The translations under genes were made by a program, and so were the position numbers. 64,000 bases of DNA from JACVRW01 sp963819115 (GTDB lineage: Bacteria; Actinomycetota; Thermoleophilia; Solirubrobacterales; Thermoleophilaceae). The notes below the pieces were generated by a model. It was not told the DNA's origin, made no database searches, and saw only the letters and a list, made by a program, of their open reading frames with translations. Of this stretch, positions 34,774-42,145 are shown in pieces. The stretch spans positions 930,001-994,000 of the forward strand of contig CAWFUR010000011.1 of the NCBI GenBank assembly GCA_963819115.1. Direction: 5' to 3'. The first letter of the stretch is position 1. Each line of letters starts with the position of its first letter.

Positions 34774-36660
34774 TTGAAGAAGCAACTGCTCGTCACGGTG
34801 GACCGTGGCGAAACCAGAGTCGCCATCCTCGAAGCGGAGGGGCAGCCCTCCGGTTCTAACGGAGGGCGTACTCAGAACAAGGCAGACGATTGGCGGGTCG
34901 CCGAGCTCTACATAGAGCGTCGCGGCAACCGCTCGATCGTCGGCAACATCTACAAGGGCAAGGTCGACAACGTCCTGCCGGGGCTCGAGGCCGCGTTCGT
35001 GGACATCGGGCTCGACAAGAACGGCTTCCTGCACGCCGACGACCTGGTGTTCCCGGGTGTCGAGGTGGCACGCCGGGGGCGCTCCGGCCGCACCAAGGGC
35101 AAGCGCATCGGGGAGCTGCTGCGTCCCGGCCAGGAGATCCTGGTCCAGGCGATCAAGGACCCGCTGAAGACCAAGGGCCCGCGGCTGTCGATGCAGCTGT
35201 CGATCGCCGGGCGCTACCTCGTGTACGTGCCCCAGGGCGAGGGCGTGGGGGTATCGCGCCGGCTTGACGACAAGGAGCGCGACCGCCTGCGCCGCGCGGC
35301 CGGCAAGATCGACCTGCGCACGGGCGGCGCGATTGTCCGCACTGCGGCCCAGGGGGCCAAGCGCGAGGACTTCGAGCGCGAGATCAAGTACCTGCACAAG
35401 CTGCACGACGTGCTCCAGAAGCGCGGCGAGGAGACCATCGCCCCGGCCATGGTGTTCCAGGAGGCCGACCTCTCGGTGCGGGTCGCGCGCGACATCTTCT
35501 CCGGCGAGTTCGAGAAGGCGATCGTGGACGAGGCCAAGCAGCACCACCGGCTCGAGTCCTTCTTCAACCGCACCGCGCCCGAGCTGCTGGACCGCCTCGA
35601 GTACTACCAGGACGACGAGCCCCTCTTCGAGCGCTACGGCGTGGAGGAGGCGATCCAGTCAGTGCTGCGCCGCCGCGTGGACCTGCCGAGCGGCGGCTAC
35701 CTGATGATCGATTACGCCGAGGCCATGACCGTGATCGACGTGAACTCCGGCTCGTTCACCGGCCGCGGCAAGGGCGCGAAGCTCGAGGACACGATCACGC
35801 GCACGAACCTCGAGGCCGCCGACGAGGTGGTGAAGCAGCTGCGGCTGCGGGACATCGGCGGGATCATCGTCATTGACTTCATCGACATGGCCCGCGCCCG
35901 CAACCGCGAGACCGTGCTGAAGACGCTGCGGAAGTCCCTGGACGAGGACCGCACCAAGACCTACGTGGTGGAGATCTCACCGCTCGGACTGGTGGAGATG
36001 ACGCGCCAGAACGTGACCGACGGCGCCCGCGAGATCCTCACCAAGACCTGTCCCACCTGCGACGGGGAGGGCGTGGTGCTCTCCGAGGAGACGGTGGCCA
36101 TCGAGGTGGAGCGCGAGCTGCGCGACCTCGCGAGCGAGCATCCCAACTCGCCGGCATTCCTGATCCGCGTGAACCCCAGGGTGGCCACCATCCTGGTGGG
36201 CGGCCAGGGAGTTCCCGGCCCGATCGTGGAGGTGGAGACCGAGACCGGTCGCCACTTCCACTTCGAGGGCACCGAGGCGCTGCCGATCGACACGTTCGAC
36301 GTGGTGCTCGAGGGCACCCGCGAGGACGTGGAGGAGCGCGCCCTGCCGTTCCGTGAGGGCGAGGAGGTGCTCGTCTCCATCGAGGAGCCCCACATGTACA
36401 ACGACGACGACGCCGTGGCCAAGCTCGACGGTTACATCGTGTCCGTGTCGGACGCGGCGTCGCTCGTGGGGGAGAAGGCACTGGTGCGGATCGAGAAGGT
36501 CGACCGCTCGGCCGCCCAGGCGGTGCTGGTGAACCCGCCGGAGAACCTTCGCCGCTCGTCCTCGGCGGACGGCGACGGCGAGGAGAGCGGCGACCGGCCG
36601 GGCCGCCGGCGCGGGCGCCGTGGTGGGAGGAACCGGCGGCGCAAGCCGGCCGAGGCCTAG
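34774..36660 (+). CDS. rng: Ribonuclease E/G
   Basis: 628 residues from a TTG start (MKKQLLVTVDRGETRVAILE); the nearby ATG at 34758 is in another frame. The S1 RNA-binding region reads GNIYKGKVDNVLPGLEAAFV and DIGLDKNGFLHADD. The DNase I-like catalytic domain has the metal-binding Asp residues in MTVIDVNSGSFTGRGKG and GIIVIDFIDMARARN, and the zinc-link is CPTCDGEGVV. A basic Arg-rich tail (GRRRGRRGGRNRRRK) ends the protein. It starts decay and processing of mRNA and rRNA. An unusual inverted repeat begins right after its stop. Confidence 0.93.
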   Translation: MKKQLLVTVDRGETRVAILEAEGQPSGSNGGRTQNKADDWRVAELYIERRGNRSIVGNIYKGKVDNVLPGLEAAFVDIGLDKNGFLHADDLVFPGVEVARRGRSGRTKGKRIGELLRPGQEILVQAIKDPLKTKGPRLSMQLSIAGRYLVYVPQGEGVGVSRRLDDKERDRLRRAAGKIDLRTGGAIVRTAAQGAKREDFEREIKYLHKLHDVLQKRGEETIAPAMVFQEADLSVRVARDIFSGEFEKAIVDEAKQHHRLESFFNRTAPELLDRLEYYQDDEPLFERYGVEEAIQSVLRRRVDLPSGGYLMIDYAEAMTVIDVNSGSFTGRGKGAKLEDTITRTNLEAADEVVKQLRLRDIGGIIVIDFIDMARARNRETVLKTLRKSLDEDRTKTYVVEISPLGLVEMTRQNVTDGAREILTKTCPTCDGEGVVLSEETVAIEVERELRDLASEHPNSPAFLIRVNPRVATILVGGQGVPGPIVEVETETGRHFHFEGTEALPIDTFDVVLEGTREDVEERALPFREGEEVLVSIEEPHMYNDDDAVAKLDGYIVSVSDAASLVGEKALVRIEKVDRSAAQAVLVNPPENLRRSSSADGDGEESGDRPGRRRGRRGGRNRRRKPAEA

Positions 36661-36754
36661 GCATTTCCGGTTGCGGGGCTTGCGTTCCGGCAGCGGCTTC
36701 CGGCCGGCCCGAGACGGCCTTGCCGGAAATCGCCGCCGTCACCGCCCCTACCCG
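36661..36754 (+). repeat. Left arm of an inverted repeat bracketing the Clp N-domain gene
   Basis: The core 36674-36697 (CGGGGCTTGCGTTCCGGCAG plus CGGC) is the exact reverse complement of 37598-37621; a second match (TCACCGCCCCTACCC) extends outward to 36754, after a 39-base insertion present only in this arm. The arm also contains ATTTCCGG/CCGGAAAT (36663-36670, 36723-36730), so it may also terminate rng. Confidence 0.75.
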
Positions 36755-36789
36755 ATCGTCTCTCGGCTAGCTGGAGGCGCGGCACTCGC

Positions 36790-37500
36790 CTAGTCCTCGG
36801 TGAGCTCCGTTCGGAGCCTGTCGCGCTCGTGCTGCAGGCGGCGTCTTTCGGCCTTCGTCCAGTCGGACGTTCGCATGTGGAGGAGTGCCTTGGCCTGATC
36901 GAGGTCCAGGTTGAGGGCGTCGCTCACCTCGTGCGCGGCCTCGGGCGGGTTGGCGGCCTCACCGGCGATCCGGGCCACCTCCTCGCGGCGATCGAGCGCC
37001 GCGAGGATGGCGTCCAGCGCGCGTAGGCGGCGCAGGGCGCCCTCCGCTCGCGCCGCGAGCGCCTGCGGGTGTCCGATGGCCAGCAGCACGCGCTGTCGCA
37101 ACTCCTCGGGCTCCGCGCCGAGCTCCAGGAGGATTCGAGCGGCCAGGGCGTTCGAGTCCCGGACCAACCCCAGAAGCATGTGCTCAGTGCCGATCATGTC
37201 CATGCTCAGCGACCGCGCGGCCGCGAGCGCGTGCTCGAGCGCCTTCTTGGCGTTCGGAGTGAACGGGATCTGGCCCACGGCGCCGCCCTTGCCCCGCCCG
37301 GCGATGCGAACGATCTGCACCCGCACCTCCTCGAGCCTCACGCCCATCTCGCTCAGGACCTGAGCGGCGATCCCGCCGTGCTCGCGCATCAGGCCCGCGA
37401 GGAGGTGCTCGGTGCCGAGGTAGTTGTGATCGAGCCGCCGCGCCTCCTCCTGCGCCATGACGACCGTCAGCCGCGAACCCTCGGTGAAACGCCCGAACAT
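36790..37500 (-). CDS. Stand-alone Clp N-domain protein
   Basis: 236 residues, no AAA+ module. Two Clp repeats are clear: LGTEHLLAGLMREHGGIAAQ at about 28-47 and IGTEHMLLGLVRDSNALAAR at about 100-120, with MFGRFTEGSRLTVVMAQEEA at the start as in ClpC. The last 50 residues form a charged helix (HMRTSDWTKAERRRLQHERD) instead of an ATPase. ClpC N-domains bind adaptors and substrates, so this protein could compete for or deliver Clp clients; that is inference. A TAGGCT box lies seven bases before the ATG. Inverted repeats flank the gene on both sides. Confidence 0.85.
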   Translation of the reverse strand: MFGRFTEGSRLTVVMAQEEARRLDHNYLGTEHLLAGLMREHGGIAAQVLSEMGVRLEEVRVQIVRIAGRGKGGAVGQIPFTPNAKKALEHALAAARSLSMDMIGTEHMLLGLVRDSNALAARILLELGAEPEELRQRVLLAIGHPQALAARAEGALRRLRALDAILAALDRREEVARIAGEAANPPEAAHEVSDALNLDLDQAKALLHMRTSDWTKAERRRLQHERDRLRTELTED

Positions 37501-37507
37501 CGGAGAC

Positions 37508-37513
37508 AGCCTA
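37508..37513 (-). promoter_or_regulatory. -10 element of the Clp N-domain gene
   Basis: Minus-strand TAGGCT, seven bases before the ATG at 37500. Confidence 0.45.
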
Positions 37514-37579
37514 GGACCGCCCGAGCCCTCCCGCTGATGAAGAACAAGCGGCGCACGACCCGGCGCACATGTAGACGCC

Positions 37580-37635
37580 CGGGTAGGGGCGGTGATGGCC
37601 GCTGCCGGAACGCAAGCCCCGAAACCGAAAACGGA
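37580..37635 (-). repeat. Right arm of the inverted repeat bracketing the Clp N-domain gene
   Basis: Reads on the minus strand as a 24-base exact copy of the left arm's core plus the GGGTAGGGGCGGTGA edge, without the 39-base insertion. Together the arms span 975 bases with one gene inside. Confidence 0.75.
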
Positions 37636-37658
37636 AGGGAGCTAGCGTAGGACGGCCA

Positions 37659-38573
37659 GTGAGCCGCGCCGCCGTCTACACCCTGTACGCCGCTCTCGTC
37701 CTCATCTGGTCCAGCACCTGGGTGGCGATCAAGATCGGGCTCGAGGATTGTCCGTCCCTGCTTGGGGCGGGGGTGAGGTTCGCGCTCGCGGGGGTGTTGC
37801 TTCTCGGGATCTCACTGGCCCGCGGGAGCTCCCTGCGCACCGACGGTCGGCTGGCCGTGCTGCTCGGGCTGCTGCCGTTCGCGTTCTCGTACGGCCTCGT
37901 CTACTGGGGCGAGCAGCACATCCCGTCCGGCCTGGCCGCGGTGCTGTTCGGGATCCTGCCGCTCTACACGGCGTTTCTGGCCGGCGTGATGCTGCCGCAG
38001 GAGCCGCTGCGCCCGCGGCTGGTGGCTGGGGTGCTGGTGGCGCTCGCCGGGCTCGCGCTCGCGTTTGCCGAGAGCCTCGAGCTGGGCACCGACGACCTCG
38101 CGTGGGCGGGGGCGCTGGCGCTGGTGGCCGCGCCGCTCGGGCCGGCGATCGGGAACGTGGCCCAGAAGCTGCGCGCGAGGAAGCTCGACGCCCTCGTCCT
38201 GAACGGCTGGGCGATGGCCGGCGCGGGCCTGCTCCTGCTTGCCGTGTCCGGCCTGGCGGAGGACTGGGGTCAGGCGGAGTGGGGCCCGAAGGCGCTCGGT
38301 TCGATCGCCTACCTGGCGATCTTCGGCTCCGCCGTGGCCTTTGTGAGCCTCACGGTCCTGCTCCGCCACCTGACGGCCCAGGCCATGTCGTTCATGGCGA
38401 TGCTGCTGCCCTTCGGCGCGCTTCTCTTCGGCGCGGCGGTGTATTCGGAGCCGCTCACCGCGCGGGCGGCGGGCGGGGCACTGCTGGTGGCCGTTGGCCT
38501 GATGGTGGCTCAGGGCATGGGGCCCGTCCGGTTGGCCGCTCGCGCCAAGGCACGAGCGGCCGAGCCGGGCTAG
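37659..38573 (+). CDS. EamA-family (DMT superfamily) transporter
   Basis: 304 residues from GTG at 37659. About ten transmembrane helices in two EamA repeats: the first opens AVYTLYAALVLIWSSTWVAI and includes GEQHIPSGLAAVLFGILPLY; the second includes LAWAGALALVAAPLGPAIGN and SIAYLAIFGSAVAFVSLTVL. The family exports metabolites such as amino acids or purines; specificity cannot be told. Its end overlaps the convergent PadR gene by four bases, so a drug- or metabolite-response pairing is possible but unproven. Confidence 0.85.
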   Translation: MSRAAVYTLYAALVLIWSSTWVAIKIGLEDCPSLLGAGVRFALAGVLLLGISLARGSSLRTDGRLAVLLGLLPFAFSYGLVYWGEQHIPSGLAAVLFGILPLYTAFLAGVMLPQEPLRPRLVAGVLVALAGLALAFAESLELGTDDLAWAGALALVAAPLGPAIGNVAQKLRARKLDALVLNGWAMAGAGLLLLAVSGLAEDWGQAEWGPKALGSIAYLAIFGSAVAFVSLTVLLRHLTAQAMSFMAMLLPFGALLFGAAVYSEPLTARAAGGALLVAVGLMVAQGMGPVRLAARAKARAAEPG

Positions 38574-39202
38574 GCCTGCTCCTCGTCCTCGTCCGCGAGG
38601 ACGCGGTAGAGGGACCTGCGGGCGTCGGCCAGGATCTTCTTGGCCTCCGCGACCTGCTTCTCGCCGCCCGACTGGGCCACCTGCATGGTGGCCACTCCGA
38701 GCTGACCGGCGAGGTCGCGGAGCTCGATCAGCTCCTTGGGAATCCCGCCGCTGGCGTCGTCCCAGGGGCTGCCCAGGCGCTCGCGGTGCTCCTCGACGTG
38801 GGCCTTGCCCTCGTCGGTGAGCCGGAAGGTACGCCGGCCGGAGGCCTCGTCGGCCTCGACCTGTCCCTCGTCCTCGAGCAGCGACAGCGCGGGGTACACC
38901 GAGCCGGGGCTGGGGCGCCAGGCGCCGTCGCTCCTCCGCTCGATCTCCTCGATCAGCTGGTAGCCGTTGCGAGGCTCCTCCTCGAGCAGCAGGAGCAGGG
39001 CCGCGCGGACGTCGCCACGCCGGGCTCGTCCCCGGCCGCGGCCGCCGCCGGGACCCATGCCCCGCCAAGAGCCGGCTCCGAAGGCGCGGGGGTCGAAGCC
39101 GCCGGGCCCTCTTCCGTGGTGGCGGTGACGCTTACGCTCCATGAACGATGGTGCGCAGCCGCCGGGGCCACCCCATGTTGATCTTGATCTGTAGTCGCTC
39201 AT
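38570..39202 (-). CDS. PadR-family transcriptional regulator
   Basis: 210 residues. A Gly/Arg-rich N-terminal 60 residues lead to the winged helix: DVRAALLLLLEEEPRNGYQL, IEEIERRSDGAWRPSPGSVY and PALSLLEDEGQVEADEASGR, all diagnostic of PadR. The C-terminal half is a helical dimer domain. The ATG at 39202 is confirmed by an AAGGAG site seven bases upstream. A palindromic operator-like site sits 27 bases before the start, so it probably represses itself and perhaps the VOC gene upstream. Confidence 0.88.
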   Translation of the reverse strand: MSDYRSRSTWGGPGGCAPSFMERKRHRHHGRGPGGFDPRAFGAGSWRGMGPGGGRGRGRARRGDVRAALLLLLEEEPRNGYQLIEEIERRSDGAWRPSPGSVYPALSLLEDEGQVEADEASGRRTFRLTDEGKAHVEEHRERLGSPWDDASGGIPKELIELRDLAGQLGVATMQVAQSGGEKQVAEAKKILADARRSLYRVLADEDEEQA

Positions 39203-39216
39203 GCTTCTCCTTACGA

Positions 39217-39247
39217 CTATCGGTAACAGTTAGCGATATATCGTAAC
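39217..39247 (-). promoter_or_regulatory. PadR operator-like palindrome
   Basis: A perfect 10-bp core CGATATATCG (39234-39243) lies within GTTA-CGATATATCG-TAAC-like flanks, and TATCGgTAACAG / TATCGTAACAG form a direct repeat around it. The AT-rich motif stands out against the GC-rich background and lies between two minus-strand genes. Confidence 0.6.
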
Positions 39248-39273
39248 AGGTCGCTGAGCGCGCCAATGGAGCT

Positions 39274-39714
39274 TCAGCCGAGCTGCTCGGCCAGTCCGAT
39301 GATGATGCCCTCAGGGCCACGCAGGAAGCAGAGCCGGTAGAAGTCCTCGTACTGCGCGATCTCGCCGACGAGCTCGCCCCCGTGGCTTCGCAGGCGGGCA
39401 ACGACGTCATCGATGTCGTCGACGGCGAACATGATGCGGCGTATGCCCAGCGCGTTCGCCGGGGCATTCTCCGGCCCGGCTCTGACCGCCGGCGGCGTGT
39501 GGAACTTCGAAAGCTCAACCCTGCCGTGGCCGTCTGGGGTCCGCATCATGGCGATGTCGGCACGGACGTCCTTGAGCCCGACGACGCTGCCCGCCCAAGG
39601 CCCCTCGACCTGCGTCTCGCCCTCCAGCTCCATACCGAGTTCGGCGAAGAACGCCTTGGCAGCCTCGAGGTCTTCGACGACGATGAGGACGTTGTCCATC
39701 CGCTGAAGCGTCAT
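39274..39714 (-). CDS. Glyoxalase/VOC-family protein
   Basis: 146 residues, a single two-module VOC protein: MDNVLIVVEDLEAAKAFFAE at the start, IRRIMFAVDDIDDVVARLRS in the middle and FLRGPEGIIIGLAEQLG at the end. The conserved Glu of the last strand (usually xxExE) reads IIIGL here, so one metal ligand may be missing and a binding or resistance role is as likely as an enzymatic one. It lies upstream of padR on the same strand and may be in its regulon. Confidence 0.8.
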   Translation of the reverse strand: MTLQRMDNVLIVVEDLEAAKAFFAELGMELEGETQVEGPWAGSVVGLKDVRADIAMMRTPDGHGRVELSKFHTPPAVRAGPENAPANALGIRRIMFAVDDIDDVVARLRSHGGELVGEIAQYEDFYRLCFLRGPEGIIIGLAEQLG

Positions 39715-39916
39715 ATCGCCGCAGCATATGGCGAGTGCTCACACGGCTTCGCTCGTGACCGGCAGCACCCCGGTCACGGACGGAAGATCGACCGCTCGTT
39801 CGTGCGCTCGCTCGCCTCGAGGGCGTGGCCTGAGCCCAGGGCTCGAGCACGCCCGGGCGGTCCGGGATCGCTAGACTCGCCTGCTGGCGCCCGGCCTGCG
39901 GCGCCTTTCCTTTGCC
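39715..39916 (+). promoter_or_regulatory. rplU upstream region
   Basis: 202 bases without a gene. A TAGACT -10-like site (39872-39877) lies about 40 bases before the rplU ATG, leaving a leader. A hairpin GCGTG...CACGC with GAGCCCAGGGCTC inside (about 39823-39852) precedes it. An L21-type autoregulatory leader is possible but I recognise no known motif. Confidence 0.35.
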
Positions 39917-40270
39917 ATGTACGCGATCGTAAAAGTCGGCGGTAAGCAGTACCGCGTCGAGAAGGGCGACTCGCTCGTCGTGGATCGCATGCCCGCGGGC
40001 GAGGGCGACAAGGTCACGCTCCAGGCGCTCCTCTACGCCGACGGCGACAAGTCCGTGCTCTCGGGCCCCGACCTGGAGAAGGTGAAGGTCGAGGCCACCG
40101 TGACCCGTCACGAGCGCGGCAAGAAGCTCCACGTGCTCAAGTTCAAGCCGAAGCGTGGCTACAAGGTCCGCACGGGACATCGCTCGGACCTGACCCGGCT
40201 CGAGATCGCCGACATCAAGGTCGGAGCGCGCCGGAGCGCCGCCAAGAAGGAGGACGGCGATGGCTCATAA
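39917..40270 (+). CDS. rplU: 50S ribosomal protein L21
   Basis: 117 residues. MYAIVKVGGKQYRVEKGDSL is the family N-terminus, and HVLKFKPKRGYKVRTGHRSD contains the conserved rRNA-binding KRGYxxxxGHRxxxT block. A charged tail (ARRSAAKKEDGDGS) extends past the usual end; its last codons overlap rpmA by 11 bases and carry that gene's ribosome-binding site. Confidence 0.96.
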   Translation: MYAIVKVGGKQYRVEKGDSLVVDRMPAGEGDKVTLQALLYADGDKSVLSGPDLEKVKVEATVTRHERGKKLHVLKFKPKRGYKVRTGHRSDLTRLEIADIKVGARRSAAKKEDGDGS

Positions 40271-40514
40271 GAAGGGACTCGGCTCCAGCCGCAACGGGCG
40301 CGACTCGAACGCGAAGCGCCTCGGCGTGAAGGTCTTCGCCGGGCAGACCGTGACCGGCGGCGAGATCATCGTGCGCCAGCGCGGCACCCGCTTCAACCCC
40401 GGTGACGGCACGGGCATCGGCCGCGACCACACGATCTTCGCGTCGCGACCGGGTGTCGTTCAGTTCTCCGAGGGACGCCGGGGACGCGTCATCTCGGTGC
40501 AGCAGCCGGACTAG
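40260..40514 (+). CDS. rpmA: 50S ribosomal protein L27
   Basis: 84 residues. MAHKKGLGSSRNGRDSNAKR is the conserved N-terminus that reaches the peptidyl-transferase centre; there is no cleavable Firmicutes-type extension. IIVRQRGTRFNPGDGTGIGR is the rest of the signature. The ribosome-binding site AAGGAGG (40246-40252) lies inside the end of rplU, a tight coupling. Confidence 0.96.
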   Translation: MAHKKGLGSSRNGRDSNAKRLGVKVFAGQTVTGGEIIVRQRGTRFNPGDGTGIGRDHTIFASRPGVVQFSEGRRGRVISVQQPD

Positions 40515-40516
40515 GG

Positions 40517-41101
40517 CTAGCCGGATTCGCCGGAAGGCAGCGGCTCCAGCCCGGGCTCGGGCTGCACACCCACCGAGTTCAGCATGAAGGCCACCAGGTG
40601 GTACTGGCCGACCAGCATGCAGACCTCGATCAGCTGACGCTCGTCCAGCTCCGTCGCGAGCGCCGCCCAGGTGGCGTCCGAGATCACGTTGTTCGCGTGC
40701 AGCTCGTCCGCCGCCCGCAGCAGCGCGGCCTCGCGCTCGGTCCAGCCCTCGGCATCAGGTCCCGCGGCCACGCGGTCCACGGCCTCGCGGCTGATCCCGC
40801 CGTTCACGGCGATCCGGGCGTGCTGGCCCCACTCGTAGGGCGAGCCGCAGTTCCAGCCGGTGCGGAGGATCAGCAGTTCGCGCTCCTCGAAGGGGAGCTG
40901 GGCCCGGGTGAGCAGGAACCCGCCGAAGGGTCCCCAGCTCTGGAACAGCTCGGGGTGGCGCGCGAGCGTGCGGAAGATGTTGAGGTCCCCGATGGCGATC
41001 TCCTCGCCGGACGCGGTGAACGTGGCCAGCGGGCGCAGGTCCTCCGGCCATTCCTCGGGCGGGAGGGGAGCGATGCGGGCCTGGTCGGGGAGCTCGGGCA
41101 C
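40517..41101 (-). CDS. Carboxymuconolactone decarboxylase-family protein
   Basis: 194 residues from GTG at 41101. The sequence ERELLILRTGWNCGSPYEWG with a following QHARIAV is the CMD/AhpD core; here only one cysteine is present (NCGSPYEWGQH), not the CxxC of AhpD peroxidases, so a decarboxylase-like or redox-silent role is more likely. DERQLIEVCMLVGQYHLVAF near the C-terminus completes the fold. It is divergent from the SDR gene and shares a bidirectional promoter with it. Confidence 0.8.
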   Translation of the reverse strand: MPELPDQARIAPLPPEEWPEDLRPLATFTASGEEIAIGDLNIFRTLARHPELFQSWGPFGGFLLTRAQLPFEERELLILRTGWNCGSPYEWGQHARIAVNGGISREAVDRVAAGPDAEGWTEREAALLRAADELHANNVISDATWAALATELDERQLIEVCMLVGQYHLVAFMLNSVGVQPEPGLEPLPSGESG

Positions 41102-41106
41102 GCGGT

Positions 41107-41113
41107 TACACTA
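41107..41113. promoter_or_regulatory. Overlapping divergent -10 elements
   Basis: TACACTA contains TACACT on the plus strand (11 bases before ATG 41124) and TAGTGT on the minus strand (six bases before GTG 41101). The two genes start only 22 bases apart, so one near-symmetric hexamer seems to serve both. Confidence 0.5.
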
Positions 41114-41123
41114 GCGCCGCCGG

Positions 41124-41969
41124 ATGGAGGAAGGGACCCCACCAGAAGCACCGGAACCGCCCGCGGCCAGCGAGTCGCGCGGGGAGGCCCCGGGGCGCGG
41201 GCGCCTCGAGGGACGCCGCGTTCTGGTGGTTGGCGGGGGGCAGGACCATCACGGGATGGAGAACGCGCCCGTGGGCAACGGGCGTGCGATGTCCGCGCTC
41301 TTCGGCCGCGAGGGCGCGGCGGTGGCGGTGGCCGACCTGAATCTCTCCTCCGCGGCCGAGACGGCCGAGCTTGTGGAGCGCGAGGGCGCCGGCGCGGTGG
41401 CGATCGAGGCCGACGCCGCGGACGAGGCGAGCGTGGAGGCGATGTTCGCGGAGGCGTCGCGATTTCTCGGCGGGCTCGACGCGGTGGTCCTGAACGTGGG
41501 CATCGGCGCGGGCTTCGGCGTGCAGGGCACGAGCGTCGAGGACTGGGACCGCGTGCTCGCGGTGAACCTCCGGGCCCATTTCCTCGGCTGCAAGCACGGA
41601 CTGAACGCGCTCGCCGACGGCGGCTCGATCGTGCTGGTGGGCTCGATCGCGGCCCTCGAGTACATCCCGATCCCCGCGTACGGCGCCTCGAAGGCCGCGC
41701 TGGACAGCCTCGCGCGATCCACGGCCGTGGAGGGCGCTCCGCGCGTGCGCGCGAACCTGCTCGTGCCCGGGCTGATCGACACCTCGCTCGGCCGGCTGGC
41801 CACGCAGCTGGCCCCCGCCCGCGGGCGCGTGCACATCCCGCTGAGGCGCCAGGGCACCGCGTGGGAGGTGGCCTACGGGGCCCTCTTCCTGGTCTCGGAC
41901 GAGTCCGCCTACGTCACCGGCCAGTCGCTGGTGGTGGACGGCGGCCTCACCCAGGCCCCCCGCAGATAG
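41124..41969 (+). CDS. Short-chain dehydrogenase/reductase with variant cofactor motif
   Basis: 281 residues. After an acidic N-terminal stretch, the nucleotide-binding turn is VLVVGGGQDHHGMENAPVGN, not the usual TGxxxGIG. The catalytic Ser (VLVGSIAALEY) and YxxxK (PAYGASKAAL) are both present, and the C-terminal SAYVTGQSLVVDGGLTQAP is typical of classical SDRs. It is probably an NAD(P)-dependent alcohol or ketone oxidoreductase; the substrate is unknown. Confidence 0.85.
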   Translation: MEEGTPPEAPEPPAASESRGEAPGRGRLEGRRVLVVGGGQDHHGMENAPVGNGRAMSALFGREGAAVAVADLNLSSAAETAELVEREGAGAVAIEADAADEASVEAMFAEASRFLGGLDAVVLNVGIGAGFGVQGTSVEDWDRVLAVNLRAHFLGCKHGLNALADGGSIVLVGSIAALEYIPIPAYGASKAALDSLARSTAVEGAPRVRANLLVPGLIDTSLGRLATQLAPARGRVHIPLRRQGTAWEVAYGALFLVSDESAYVTGQSLVVDGGLTQAPRR

Positions 41970-42084
41970 CTGGCGCAATCGCCCGACCGGTCCTAGTCTG
42001 AGGCCGCCAGCTCGAACGGACTCTGCGGCTTTCGGCGGAACTTTCCGCCGAGAGCCAGCTGGCACCGCTCCGCCTCCGTGGGGG

Positions 42085-42128
42085 GAGCAGCGGAGCCCGA
42101 TCGTCGATCGGGCGAGCACCGGACCACG
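42085..42128 (+). repeat. Dispersed palindromic repeat, copy 6
   Basis: Stem CCCGATC-gtc-GATCGGG with the family flanks; the left flank starts GGAGCAG and the right end is CACG rather than CATG. It lies between the SDR and DUF1028 genes, ending five bases before the latter's -10. Confidence 0.8.
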
Positions 42129-42132
42129 CCTT

Positions 42133-42138
42133 TACCAT
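42133..42138 (+). promoter_or_regulatory. -10 element of the DUF1028 gene
   Basis: TACCAT, seven bases before GTG 42146. Confidence 0.4.
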
Positions 42139-42145
42139 CGCGGGC

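Noticed and set aside
36661..37635. An insertion sequence around the Clp N-domain gene
   Set aside because: The repeat resembles terminal inverted repeats, but no transposase is inside and no target-site duplication could be recognised; it is reported as a bracketed unit only.
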